DNA from: Saliniplasma sp046497075
GTDB lineage: Archaea > Thermoplasmatota > Thermoplasmata > Halarchaeoplasmatales > Halarchaeoplasmataceae
Assembly (NCBI GenBank): GCA_046497075.1
Contig: JAWOGF010000033.1
Coordinates: 1-12,889 of the forward strand
Length of the DNA: 12,889 bases
Direction: 5' to 3'
Position numbers and translations under genes: made by a program. This document shows positions 6,991 through 12,889 of the stretch, piece after piece (within the stretch, counting starts at the first letter, position 1; each line of letters begins with the position of its first letter). A model generated the notes under the pieces. The model ran no database searches and was not told the origin of the DNA. It saw nothing but the letters and a program-made list of their open reading frames with translations.

Positions 6991-7554
6991 ATGGAGACTT
7001 TAGAGCATCCGGATGTCCAGATTCAAGATGTGATGTCGGTCACCCCTATAATAATCAGAAAGAATGAAACCGTAAGGAAGGCTGCACAACTGATGAAGGA
7101 CGCTGATGTTGGCAGTCTTATCGTTTTGAATGAAAATGAAGATATAGAGGGGATAGTCACAGAAAACGATATCGTATTAGATACTGTTGCAGAGGGATTA
7201 AAACCCTCGGAAGTAACAGTACAAGCGATAATGTCTACACCCGTTCACACCATCGAAGGGGATAAAACCATTCTAGACTGTGCCAAGATCATGGCCGAAC
7301 GTGGCATCCGTCGATTGCCAGTTACTAAAGGTGGGGATATGATAGGGATGATCACCGAGAATGACATCTTGGAACTATCTCCTGCTCTGATGGATATTAC
7401 CAGGGAATATGCTAGGATACAGTTCCCCGAAGAAATAGATGAATACAGAGAACCAAAAGAACGTGAGATATCCGGTTATTGTGAAAATTGCAATGTATAT
7501 TCAGATAAACTGGTCTCTAAAAACAGCGAATTGCTGTGCCCTGAATGCAGATAA
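6991..7554 (+). CDS. CBS-domain pair protein with C-terminal zinc ribbon
   Basis: The 187-residue protein has two CBS domains. The first covers about residues 10-62 ('DVMSVTPIIIRKNETVRKAA', 'GSLIVLNENEDIEGIVTEND'). The second covers about 75-130 ('IMSTPVHTIEGDKTILDCAK', 'RGIRRLPVTKGGDMIGMITE'). CBS pairs form a Bateman module that binds adenine nucleotides such as AMP, ATP, SAM or NAD(H). Residues 163-187 carry CENC and CPEC 18 residues apart, a zinc ribbon. The protein is thus a likely ligand sensor with a nucleic-acid or protein docking knob, and no catalytic domain is present. It is first in a three-gene unit followed after 29 nt by a V4R protein. The ligand is unknown. Confidence 0.88.
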   Translation: METLEHPDVQIQDVMSVTPIIIRKNETVRKAAQLMKDADVGSLIVLNENEDIEGIVTENDIVLDTVAEGLKPSEVTVQAIMSTPVHTIEGDKTILDCAKIMAERGIRRLPVTKGGDMIGMITENDILELSPALMDITREYARIQFPEEIDEYREPKEREISGYCENCNVYSDKLVSKNSELLCPECR

Positions 7555-7583
7555 GAGGTCTCATTTAATGCGAGTTGAAGTAA

Positions 7584-7988
7584 ATGAAATTTGTAAAATT
7601 ATCTCAGGAAGAACTGCAAAAAATAGCCACCTTCTATAAAGAAGTGATGTCGACCGCCTATGAAGGATTATTTTTCCGGGAAGGAAAGGTCATAGGAGAA
7701 GGTATTATGCAGGTAGTTCAGCCCGAAGATGATTTTAAAGTCAAAGCTGCCAAACTCATCAAGGCTAGAGGATGGGTTGAAGAGATAGAACTAGGACAAT
7801 CAGAGGCAAAGGCCAAAGGATGTATAGAAGTAAAAGAAAATTCAAATAGCCAGACATGCCATAGATTACGGGGTATGTTGGCAATAATCTATGAGGAAGG
7901 GACTGGAAACATTGTAGAAGTAAAAGAAAAAAAATGTGAAAGTATTGGTGACGAGGAATGCGTTTTTGAGATAAGTGTTAAATTTTAA
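7584..7988 (+). CDS. V4R (4-vinyl reductase) domain protein
   Basis: This 134-residue cytoplasmic protein is essentially one V4R domain. The ending has the family's marks: 'CHRLRGMLAIIYEE' near residue 91 and 'EKKCESIGDEECVFEIS' at about 115-131, with the two cysteines that, with the upstream Cys, could bind metal or small hydrophobic molecules. V4R proteins are known as sensor domains and in bacteriochlorophyll synthesis, and standalone archaeal forms are uncharacterised. A stop codon lies directly before ATG 7584 in the same frame, so the start is fixed. It is 29 nt behind the CBS gene and 11 nt ahead of the roadblock gene, and co-transcription is very likely. The ligand cannot be deduced. 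Confidence 0.85.
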   Translation: MKFVKLSQEELQKIATFYKEVMSTAYEGLFFREGKVIGEGIMQVVQPEDDFKVKAAKLIKARGWVEEIELGQSEAKAKGCIEVKENSNSQTCHRLRGMLAIIYEEGTGNIVEVKEKKCESIGDEECVFEISVKF

Positions 7989-7989
7989 A

Positions 7990-7997
7990 CGGTGGAA
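7990..7997 (+). promoter_or_regulatory. Ribosome binding site of the roadblock gene
   Basis: GGTGG stands a few nucleotides before ATG 8000, inside the 11-nt gap to the V4R stop. Internal genes of the unit therefore use a Shine-Dalgarno signal, unlike the nearly leaderless first gene. Confidence 0.55.
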
Positions 7998-7999
7998 AT

Positions 8000-8359
8000 A
8001 TGGTTACAAGTGAAGATCTAGATGGGATATTGAAGGCTTTGGACCGGATGGGGGCACGAGGGGTTGCAGTTTTAGACAAGGATGGGACCCATATCGCTTC
8101 AAACCTACCTGGAGACATTAGTAAAAATACATTTTCCATCATGTGTGCTACAGTCATGGGGGCTGCTAAGACTGCAAACTCCGAATTAGATCGTGAACCT
8201 TTAGAAAAGGTCACTATAGAATCCAAAGACAGAAGGATTATCATGATAAATGCAGGTCAAAAATTGGTTCTTTCGGTTATAGTAAGCTCTAAAGCAAATT
8301 TAGACAGAGTGGTAGAATCTGTCTCGAAAGCCGCTAAAGAGATAGAGAATAAAAGCTGA
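8000..8359 (+). CDS. Roadblock/LC7 domain protein
   Basis: The 119-residue protein is a single roadblock/LC7 fold. It has an N-terminal helix ('EDLDGILKALDRMGARGVAV'), a strand turn 'VLDKDGTHIASNLP' near residue 24, a central helix with 'SIMCATVMGAAKTANSEL' near residue 46, then 'ESKDRRIIMINAGQKLVLSV' near residue 75 and a last helix. In other prokaryotes such proteins (MglB type) regulate small Ras-like GTPases or serve as dimeric scaffolds. No GTPase gene is nearby, so a partner must be elsewhere, or the partners are the CBS and V4R proteins of the same unit (inference). Its stop codon abuts that of the convergent NAD gene with no spacer. Confidence 0.87.
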   Translation: MVTSEDLDGILKALDRMGARGVAVLDKDGTHIASNLPGDISKNTFSIMCATVMGAAKTANSELDREPLEKVTIESKDRRIIMINAGQKLVLSVIVSSKANLDRVVESVSKAAKEIENKS

Positions 8360-9331
8360 CTATTCTAAATGGTCAATAACCCATCGTAATGCTTTTTCTG
8401 ATGTCTGATCCTTCACTTGCCACCTATTACCTGAAAAATGGTGTTTTTTAGTTTCAGTTCCACCTTTATGATTCAAACCCATGAACACCGTACCAACAGG
8501 TTTCTCTTCAGTACCCCCACCGGGACCCGCTATACCAGTCGTAGCAAGACCGATATCTGCATTTCTTTTTTTCCTGACTCCCTCGGCCATCTGACGAGCT
8601 ACTTCAGCACTCACCGCACCTTTACTCTCCAAAACATCTTCATCCACATCTAATAAATCAATCTTTGCCTCGTTACTGTAGGTCACTAAACCTGCTAAAA
8701 AATACATCGAAGAACCAGGGACATTAGTCAAACGATGGGCGATCAAACCCCCAGTACAGGATTCTGCTGTAGACAGAGTGTAATGATTTTTCGTCAATAG
8801 ATGGGCTACTTTTTTCTCAGTTTCTGAACTTCTCCCTATAGTCGGTTCAATAATACTTTTCAAATCTATCTCCTCCAGATATTCAGCTGCTTCTTCAGGT
8901 ACAAGATTGATCCATTCCTCACCCTCTGATATCCTTCTTCTGATCTCTGTACCCGAATATACGTCTCTCTTGACCTCTTTTATTTTTACCGTTTCGGTCC
9001 TGGTCTCCTCAAAAAGATCCAAGACCACTGATGAATTAGCATAAACACGATCAAAATCAGGTAATATGGATTTTACATAATGGACCCACGCAGGATAACA
9101 GTTGATATCCGGGATAGGATATACTTCAAAGGGTATCGAAAGTCTATTTCCTAATACTCTATTTATGATATCTATACGTTGACCTCCTGAAAGTGGATCA
9201 TAGCTCTCTCTCTGCTTCTGAGCACTGCCCACCCCGATGATTATAGAGTCACACTCCTCTGCCATCTGTTCGACCACTGCCAAATGGCCTTTATGGAAAG
9301 GCTGAAATCTTCCTATGAATAATCCTCTCAT
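8360..9331 (-). CDS. nadM: NMN adenylyltransferase fused to CinA-C/PncC NMN amidohydrolase
   Basis: Two NAD-synthesis enzymes are joined in one chain. Residues 1 to about 165 are an archaeal NadM-type nucleotidyltransferase: 'GLFIGRFQPFHKGHL' (HxGH-type ATP site), 'GVGSAQKQRESYDPLSGGQR' near residue 35, and 'YSGTEIRRRI' near residue 127. This domain makes NAD(+) from NMN and ATP. Residues about 170-323 are a complete CinA C-terminal domain: 'STAESCTGGLIAHRL', 'VPGSSMYFLAGLVTYSNEAK', 'KGAVSAEVARQMAEGVR' and 'TTGIAGPGGGTEEKPVGTVF'. That family deamidates NMN to nicotinate mononucleotide. I use ATG 9331 rather than TTG 9334, because NadM proteins begin MRGLFIGRFQPFHKGH and the TATA box predicts a leaderless start. 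The two activities are inferred from motifs, and fusion is visible as one uninterrupted frame. Confidence 0.92.
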   Translation of the reverse strand: MRGLFIGRFQPFHKGHLAVVEQMAEECDSIIIGVGSAQKQRESYDPLSGGQRIDIINRVLGNRLSIPFEVYPIPDINCYPAWVHYVKSILPDFDRVYANSSVVLDLFEETRTETVKIKEVKRDVYSGTEIRRRISEGEEWINLVPEEAAEYLEEIDLKSIIEPTIGRSSETEKKVAHLLTKNHYTLSTAESCTGGLIAHRLTNVPGSSMYFLAGLVTYSNEAKIDLLDVDEDVLESKGAVSAEVARQMAEGVRKKRNADIGLATTGIAGPGGGTEEKPVGTVFMGLNHKGGTETKKHHFSGNRWQVKDQTSEKALRWVIDHLE

Positions 9332-9353
9332 CAAGTTAATATAGAAATCGAAA

Positions 9354-9368
9354 CCGATATAAAATTTT
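9354..9368 (-). promoter_or_regulatory. TATA box of the NadM-PncC gene
   Basis: The minus strand reads AAAATTTTATATCGG. Its centre lies about 26-29 nt before ATG 9331, so the message is probably leaderless. Confidence 0.55.
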
Positions 9369-9587
9369 GGTCTTTAACCATCAAGAATATAGTTAATATA
9401 TAGATGCAACTTATTATAACAAAGAGGGATATTACAATATCTACAAGTTTAGCGTCGTTGGGCTGTATTCTTCCGAATATGTGGAAAATAGGTTAAGTTA
9501 TACAGATTTCAGAGGACTGCAACACAGTAAAGAGAACTCCGTATAGAAGGTTGATATTTTCTTTCCAAAAATCAAAAGGGTGATAAC

Positions 9588-10096
9588 ATGAGTTTAACTG
9601 ATTATAAAGCGAGTACTATCGCAGAGATAGTAGAAGAAGAGCTCAAGGATGTTGAAATAGTCGATAAAAGATTGTTCAGATGACCTAACATACCTACAAC
9701 GTTCCAAGTTGTTCAGATAACATTAGATTTAGGAGATTTATCAGAGATTCCATCTACTCCTGAATTCGCAGATAAATTAGTGGACTTACTTCCAGAGATC
9801 CGAATCGAACCCAGTTGAGAGGGCGAAAACTCGGGGATATGGTTGAACACATATACGAGGGAGTCACCTCGATAGGTAAAAAGGTCGAGGTAGTCATCGA
9901 TCATGAAAAGGCTGTAACAAGAGCACTCGAGAAGGCTGAGATAGGTGATACTGTCTTTGTGGTAGATCTAGATCTCACCTCTCAAGATATACAGAAGTAC
10001 AGGCCGATGGTAAGAGAAAAATTCGTTAAGAGAAATACTTCAGTAACAGCAAATAAGAAAGGCGATAGCTCTTTAGAGGTCTGTGAGATACAGTGA
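9588..10096 (+). pseudogene. Relic of a cyanophycin-synthetase-like gene with a large internal deletion
   Basis: From ATG 9588, which has GGTGAT as ribosome-binding site, the frame reads MSLTDYKASTIAEIVEEE. It then gives 'RLFR[TGA]PNI', 'ITLDLGDLSEIPSTPEFADK' and 'LVDLLPEI'. This resembles the conserved N-terminal region of cyanophycin synthetases (RGPN, LDLGELEE.PS..IPGF, LLP.L). The first TGA (9681) stands where Gly is expected and would need one change from GGA. A second TGA follows at 9816. From about 9797 the similarity moves to another frame: 'QLRGRKLGDMVEHIYEG', 'VEVVIDHEKAVTRALEKAEI', 'GDTVFVVDLD'. This fits the extreme C-terminus of the Mur-ligase half (RGRKPGE, ..EA...AL..A.PGDLVVV). 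The full enzyme has about 850-900 residues, so the ATP-grasp domain and most of the Mur ligase are gone. The assignment is by remembered family motifs, not by search. Confidence 0.6.
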
Positions 10097-10109
10097 AACT
10101 GAATGAGGA

Positions 10110-10144
10110 CTAAAATTTAGGGGGACTCATAGCCCTAATCTTAG
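10110..10144. repeat. Imperfect inverted repeat between convergent genes
   Basis: CTAAAATTTAGGG (10110-10122) pairs with CCCTAATCTTAG (10133-10144) around a 10-nt loop, with a central mismatch or bulge. It sits between the relic and the convergent secreted-protein gene. It could end transcription on either strand, but no T-run follows it directly. Confidence 0.45.
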
Positions 10145-10202
10145 TTATTTGATGTTATTGAAAAATTAAAAGATTAAAATCCAGACAATTTCTATGACAT
10201 AT

Positions 10203-12428
10203 TTAGTACTCAATTGTCCATGTGACCGTTTGATTCGATCCATTGTATATCCAGTAGCCCTGACTAGGTGAGAACGTAAAGTTAGCAGGATCATGATCAT
10301 ACGCTAGATTGTTATCGACTGATGCATCGAAGTATCCGATGTGACTCACTTCAGCCGGTATATCATGGTTACCTGTCGTGGAACTCGGTAATCCGACCAT
10401 GTTCCAGCCGGGCTGCAGTGTGATATCAGTACTTGTGGGTTCAGTACCTTCTATGGTCAGCGTATCGTCAGCGTTCATCTGTATCCACACACCCATGGTG
10501 TGATCCCATGTCTCAAGGTTGTTGAAGTGCTCCGGTCGACCCGGTATATAGGATAGCCATTCACCTACTTTAGCATCGTAGTACATCACCCTATCATAAC
10601 TGCCACTTATACCATAGTTCTCACTCTCTAAAATAGATTCTAAATTTGTATCATCAGGGTTTAAATTGACAGAAACAAAGTTCCATCCATCAGCATCTGC
10701 ATCTTCCGATAGATCAATGTCCATAGTCTTATAATACTCTTTAAAGACTGCAGTTATCCCCTTGTCTTCATTCATCTCTATCATGATCTCTTCATCTTCA
10801 CTTTCATAGTCACCGACCCACTCGGAGAAATACCATTGTTCGTCAGAATCAACCGTTAAAGTTACTTCGGTTCCCTCTTCGTATTTCTCGAGATCCGGGT
10901 CCTTGATCACGTCTCCTTCACCTTCGATGTTTATAGAGAGTTCATACAAGGGATCCTTTTCATCCAAAACGACTTCATCTTCAAAATCGTGATCCCTACG
11001 GAGATCAGGAGGATAAAGCCAAAGTTCTGCAGTAAGGAGAGTATAATCCGACGTATAATTGAATTCAATAGTTGCGTCCTTTGAGTTACCGCATCCCACG
11101 CCTACAGGCTGTTTACCAAGGATCTCTCCTTTATCGGTTTCAACTGTTACCCAGAATTCATGAGGCTTACCCAGATCGTTGCTGACTGACACTTCAACAA
11201 TATTGTTTTCTATAAGGTCTGCTGATAGCGACCCCTCTATTTGTTTATAGTCTTCCGCACCACGGTCCTCCATCCGTTGTCCCGGATCAACAAAGTGCTC
11301 CCTTTGATGAGGGGGTGTTATAGAACCCGGTTCATCATTTAGTCCACCCTCATATGTGGACCATATTTCGTCACCTGTAAGTTCGATTATATTATATTCG
11401 ACCCCTACAGAACCGTCGTGGCTCCAACTCTCAGCACTGCCTGTCCACTCGCTGTGGAATATAGACTCGAATTCATCAATCTCGCTTGGATCAGCGTCTG
11501 GATCGCTCCAGAACGAATAGACCTGGATACCAGATCCATCGTACGCAGAAGTATCTCTCAAAAAGGTAGCATGCGCCTTGTGTTCCGGATACAAAGCTAC
11601 ATGATTGCCAACTTCCGTGGCCTGTTCAAAAGGTATGTAACTCATCGCACCATGTTGAGCAGGTGCTAAATACTCTCCTTCGCCTTCTTCGTTTATAAGC
11701 ACAACGGTGCTCTCAACATCGCCTTGATGAGAACCAAATGTAGCAAATCCATATTTCGGGTCATAGGTATATATGAACCAATAGGTTATCGCTGTGTACG
11801 TCTCCCCTTGAAACTCGGTTTCGGGAATCACGTTAGCGTAAATAGTTGGTTCATAGTCCTCCTGGTAGCTAGGATAATCGGATTCACTTCCTACAAGTTC
11901 GATATAGTGTGAATCATCTTTATTTTCAAGTGAAAAGACAGTTGGATTATCGTCTATCGTACCGACATCCTCTTTCTTTAGAATAGAGTTTTCCACTAAT
12001 GCCTCTATTCTAGTGGGCCGATATTCGGTATCACCATGGAAATATAACCTAGGTGCAAACTCTTCAACAATATCCGAACGCTCGTCTACAATGAAACATA
12101 TTGTTTCATAATCTCCGTCCGAGTTTAGTTTGATCTCGTATTCACCTGGTTTGTCAGGCCTTATAGATGTTATCCTTTTATTTGGATCGTGGAAATCCGC
12201 TTCACTTTCTGCAGGCGCACTAATTATCTCCCAATCGTATTCTTCTCCACCATCGGCTCTGACAGACACTGGAGTTCCAACTACAGTGTAAGAGCGTGAT
12301 AATTCTATTTCTAGGTCACTACCTGTATACAGATTTTCATTATTTCCAATAGAACCAATGGGAAGGGAAGAAATGATCAATGCTAGTACAGTAAACAAAG
12401 TGATTATCAATGCAACTATCCTATCCAT
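10203..12428 (-). CDS. Secreted multidomain protein with Vps62-like region and duplicated C-terminal module
   Basis: Residues 1-25 are a signal peptide (MDRIVALIITLFTVLALII). An Ig/PKD-like domain follows (about 36-112, with 'DWEIISAPAESEADF' and 'DKPGEYEIKL'). The region at about 115-375 resembles the Vps62 family: 'APRLYFHGDTEYRP', 'YWFIYTYDP', 'HQGDVESTVVLI' at about 234, 'APAQHG' and 'NHVALYPEHKAHATF'. A beta-rich stretch is followed by a divergent InlB-type repeat (about 494-565: 'INIEGEGDVIKDPDLEKYEE', 'VTLTVDSDEQWYFSEWVGDY', 'KGITAVF'). The end (about 575-741) contains two similar lobes starting with GWN at about 580 and 673. There is no C-terminal membrane anchor, so it is probably released or bound to the surface by the repeats. 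The product is strongly acidic. Catalytic activity is unknown. ATG 12428 is preceded by a well-spaced TATA box. Confidence 0.85.
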   Translation of the reverse strand: MDRIVALIITLFTVLALIISSLPIGSIGNNENLYTGSDLEIELSRSYTVVGTPVSVRADGGEEYDWEIISAPAESEADFHDPNKRITSIRPDKPGEYEIKLNSDGDYETICFIVDERSDIVEEFAPRLYFHGDTEYRPTRIEALVENSILKKEDVGTIDDNPTVFSLENKDDSHYIELVGSESDYPSYQEDYEPTIYANVIPETEFQGETYTAITYWFIYTYDPKYGFATFGSHQGDVESTVVLINEEGEGEYLAPAQHGAMSYIPFEQATEVGNHVALYPEHKAHATFLRDTSAYDGSGIQVYSFWSDPDADPSEIDEFESIFHSEWTGSAESWSHDGSVGVEYNIIELTGDEIWSTYEGGLNDEPGSITPPHQREHFVDPGQRMEDRGAEDYKQIEGSLSADLIENNIVEVSVSNDLGKPHEFWVTVETDKGEILGKQPVGVGCGNSKDATIEFNYTSDYTLLTAELWLYPPDLRRDHDFEDEVVLDEKDPLYELSINIEGEGDVIKDPDLEKYEEGTEVTLTVDSDEQWYFSEWVGDYESEDEEIMIEMNEDKGITAVFKEYYKTMDIDLSEDADADGWNFVSVNLNPDDTNLESILESENYGISGSYDRVMYYDAKVGEWLSYIPGRPEHFNNLETWDHTMGVWIQMNADDTLTIEGTEPTSTDITLQPGWNMVGLPSSTTGNHDIPAEVSHIGYFDASVDNNLAYDHDPANFTFSPSQGYWIYNGSNQTVTWTIEY

Positions 12429-12451
12429 ATTCTCGTCTATTTACACTAAAA

Positions 12452-12466
12452 TACTCTTATAATTAA
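12452..12466 (-). promoter_or_regulatory. TATA box of the secreted multidomain protein gene
   Basis: The minus strand shows AATTATAAGAGTAT. Its centre lies about 30 nt before ATG 12428, giving a leader of only a few nucleotides. Confidence 0.5.
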
Positions 12467-12547
12467 TTTATGCGTGAAAAAAGGTATTTACTCCCGAACT
12501 TTTAATATATAATACCAAGGATGCCACTTGTCTTTTAAATTCTAGTT

Positions 12548-12570
12548 ACACTGCATAGATATGTAAAGCG
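12548..12570. repeat. Direct repeat copy distal to tRNA-Ser
   Basis: This 23-nt element (ending ATATGTAAAGCG) matches 12680-12702 at 20 of 23 positions in the same orientation. The spacing is 132 bp. Confidence 0.6.
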
Positions 12571-12596
12571 TTTGTGCAAACACTGATTTCACTCGC

Positions 12597-12632
12597 CTTC
12601 AAACTTTATCGCTTCGCTCAAAAGTATTGAAG
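12597..12632. repeat. Hairpin-forming inverted repeat
   Basis: CTTCAA and TTGAAG are perfectly complementary. The flanking ACTTT and AAAGT extend the stem around a GC-rich loop. It is the first of three successive inverted repeats in the 272-base non-coding stretch 12429-12700. The next is AGAATC/GATTCT at 12640-12654. Confidence 0.5.
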
Positions 12633-12658
12633 ACGCCGTAGAATCATAGATTCTTCTT

Positions 12659-12701
12659 GCTTTACAATTTATTTCACTGACGCTCCATAAATATGTAAAG
12701 C
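12659..12701 (-). repeat. Inverted repeat abutting the tRNA-Ser 3' end
   Basis: GCTTTACA (12659-12666) pairs with TGTAAAGC (12694-12701), and the next TTTAT/ATAAA extend the stem. On the minus strand the hairpin begins exactly at the last base of the tRNA. It would sit in the 3' trailer of the precursor, where it could mark the end of transcription or guide processing (inference). Confidence 0.5.
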
Positions 12702-12702
12702 G
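12680..12702. repeat. Direct repeat copy touching tRNA-Ser
   Basis: This is the partner of the 12548-12570 copy. Its last two bases overlap the discriminator and final acceptor base of the tRNA. That layout resembles the end of an attachment site or a small local duplication, but no integrase is visible. Confidence 0.55.
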
Positions 12703-12787
12703 CCGAGGAGGAGATTCGAACTCCTGTGGTGCAAGGCACCAATGGCTCTCGAGGCCACCGCCTTAGGCCAGACTTAGCTACCTCGGC
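12701..12787 (-). tRNA. tRNA-Ser(CGA)
   Basis: The acceptor GCCGAGG/CCTCGGC pairs fully, with discriminator G, the normal serine identity base. The anticodon stem is GTGGC/GCCAT (one G-U pair) with loop CTCGAGA, so the anticodon is CGA and it reads UCG. The long variable arm TGGTG-CCTTG-CACCA is the class II mark recognised by SerRS. The T arm AGGAG/CTCCT has loop TTCGAAT. The gene is uninterrupted (87 nt) and CCA is not encoded. A TATA box (CTTATATAAC on the minus strand) stands about 30 nt before the 5' end. The type-2 SerRS in this window should charge it. Confidence 0.96.
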
Positions 12788-12811
12788 ATCGGATTCGATA
12801 TAACGAAATGT

Positions 12812-12821
12812 GTTATATAAG
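12812..12821 (-). promoter_or_regulatory. TATA box of tRNA-Ser
   Basis: CTTATATAAC on the minus strand predicts a transcription start at about 12790, three bases before the mature 5' end at 12787. Confidence 0.65.
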
Positions 12822-12854
12822 CTTCTTGGAGTTGGAATTGTGAATGTCCAAGAG

Positions 12855-12864
12855 TTTTATATAG
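12855..12864 (+). promoter_or_regulatory. Promoter of a gene starting at the right edge
   Basis: TTTTATATAG lies about 26 nt before the ATG at 12886. This suggests a leaderless plus-strand gene of which only the first codon is inside the window. Its product cannot be told. Confidence 0.4.
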
Positions 12865-12889
12865 ATGGTCTATTCCCATTGAAGCATGA

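Noticed and set aside
7978..8244. Minus-strand frame opposite the roadblock gene
   Set aside because: The roadblock fold and its ribosome binding site are clear on the plus strand. The reverse frame has no recognisable family.
9681..9818. Recoding of TGA (selenocysteine or other) to give a functional protein in the relic
   Set aside because: The stops replace a Gly and a Ser-like position, not Cys. The reading frame also changes afterwards and the catalytic centre is missing, so decay explains it better.
12548..12702. CRISPR array
   Set aside because: There are only two imperfect copies of a 23-nt sequence with a 109-nt gap and no cas gene, which does not match repeat-spacer spacing.

Overview
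The window looks like a chromosomal segment from a euryarchaeon of moderate to low GC content. The evidence is the small subunit of the euryarchaeal D-family DNA polymerase, ribosomal protein S3Ae, an archaeal NMN adenylyltransferase, an intron-containing tRNA-Met, roadblock and V4R signalling proteins, and TATA boxes about 26 nt before gene starts with very short or no leaders. The seryl-tRNA synthetase is the rare methanogen type (type 2), so the source is probably a methanogen or a relative of one. No methanogenesis gene is present, so the exact lineage stays open.

Layout. Base 1 to 1605 (minus) is the N-terminal part of a secreted beta-helix-like protein that runs off the left edge. Divergent from it are a small nitroreductase and the DNA polymerase II small subunit DP1 (plus, 1771-3901). 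A minus-strand translation block follows: a type-2 SerRS (6741-5224), S3Ae with a C-terminal helix-hairpin-helix extension (5102-4191), and an intron-bearing tRNA with anticodon CAT (4172-4043) that ends in a T-rich terminator. On the plus strand, 6991-8359 is a compact three-gene unit of CBS-zinc ribbon, V4R and roadblock/LC7 proteins, probably a small-molecule sensing and signalling module. It meets, stop to stop, a minus-strand fusion of NMN adenylyltransferase (NadM) and the CinA-C/PncC NMN amidohydrolase (9331-8360), two steps of NAD metabolism in one chain.

From 9588 to 10096 lies what I read as the relic of a cyanophycin-synthetase-type gene. Its N-terminal end carries two in-frame TGA codons and is joined, out of frame, to the extreme C-terminal piece of the Mur-ligase domain. 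The whole ATP-grasp centre is missing. Convergent to it is a 741-residue secreted multidomain protein (12428-10203) with a Vps62-like region, an InlB-type repeat and a duplicated C-terminal module. The right end has tRNA-Ser(CGA) (12787-12701), preceded on its 3' side by a non-coding stretch full of inverted repeats, and a promoter pointing out of the window.

Most of the content is housekeeping (replication, translation, NAD). The parts that deserve a second look are the two fusions (S3Ae-HhH and NadM-PncC), the cyanophycin synthetase relic, the three-gene sensor unit, and the two secreted proteins. I see no CRISPR array, insertion sequence, rRNA or defence system. No gene-free stretch exceeds 300 bases.
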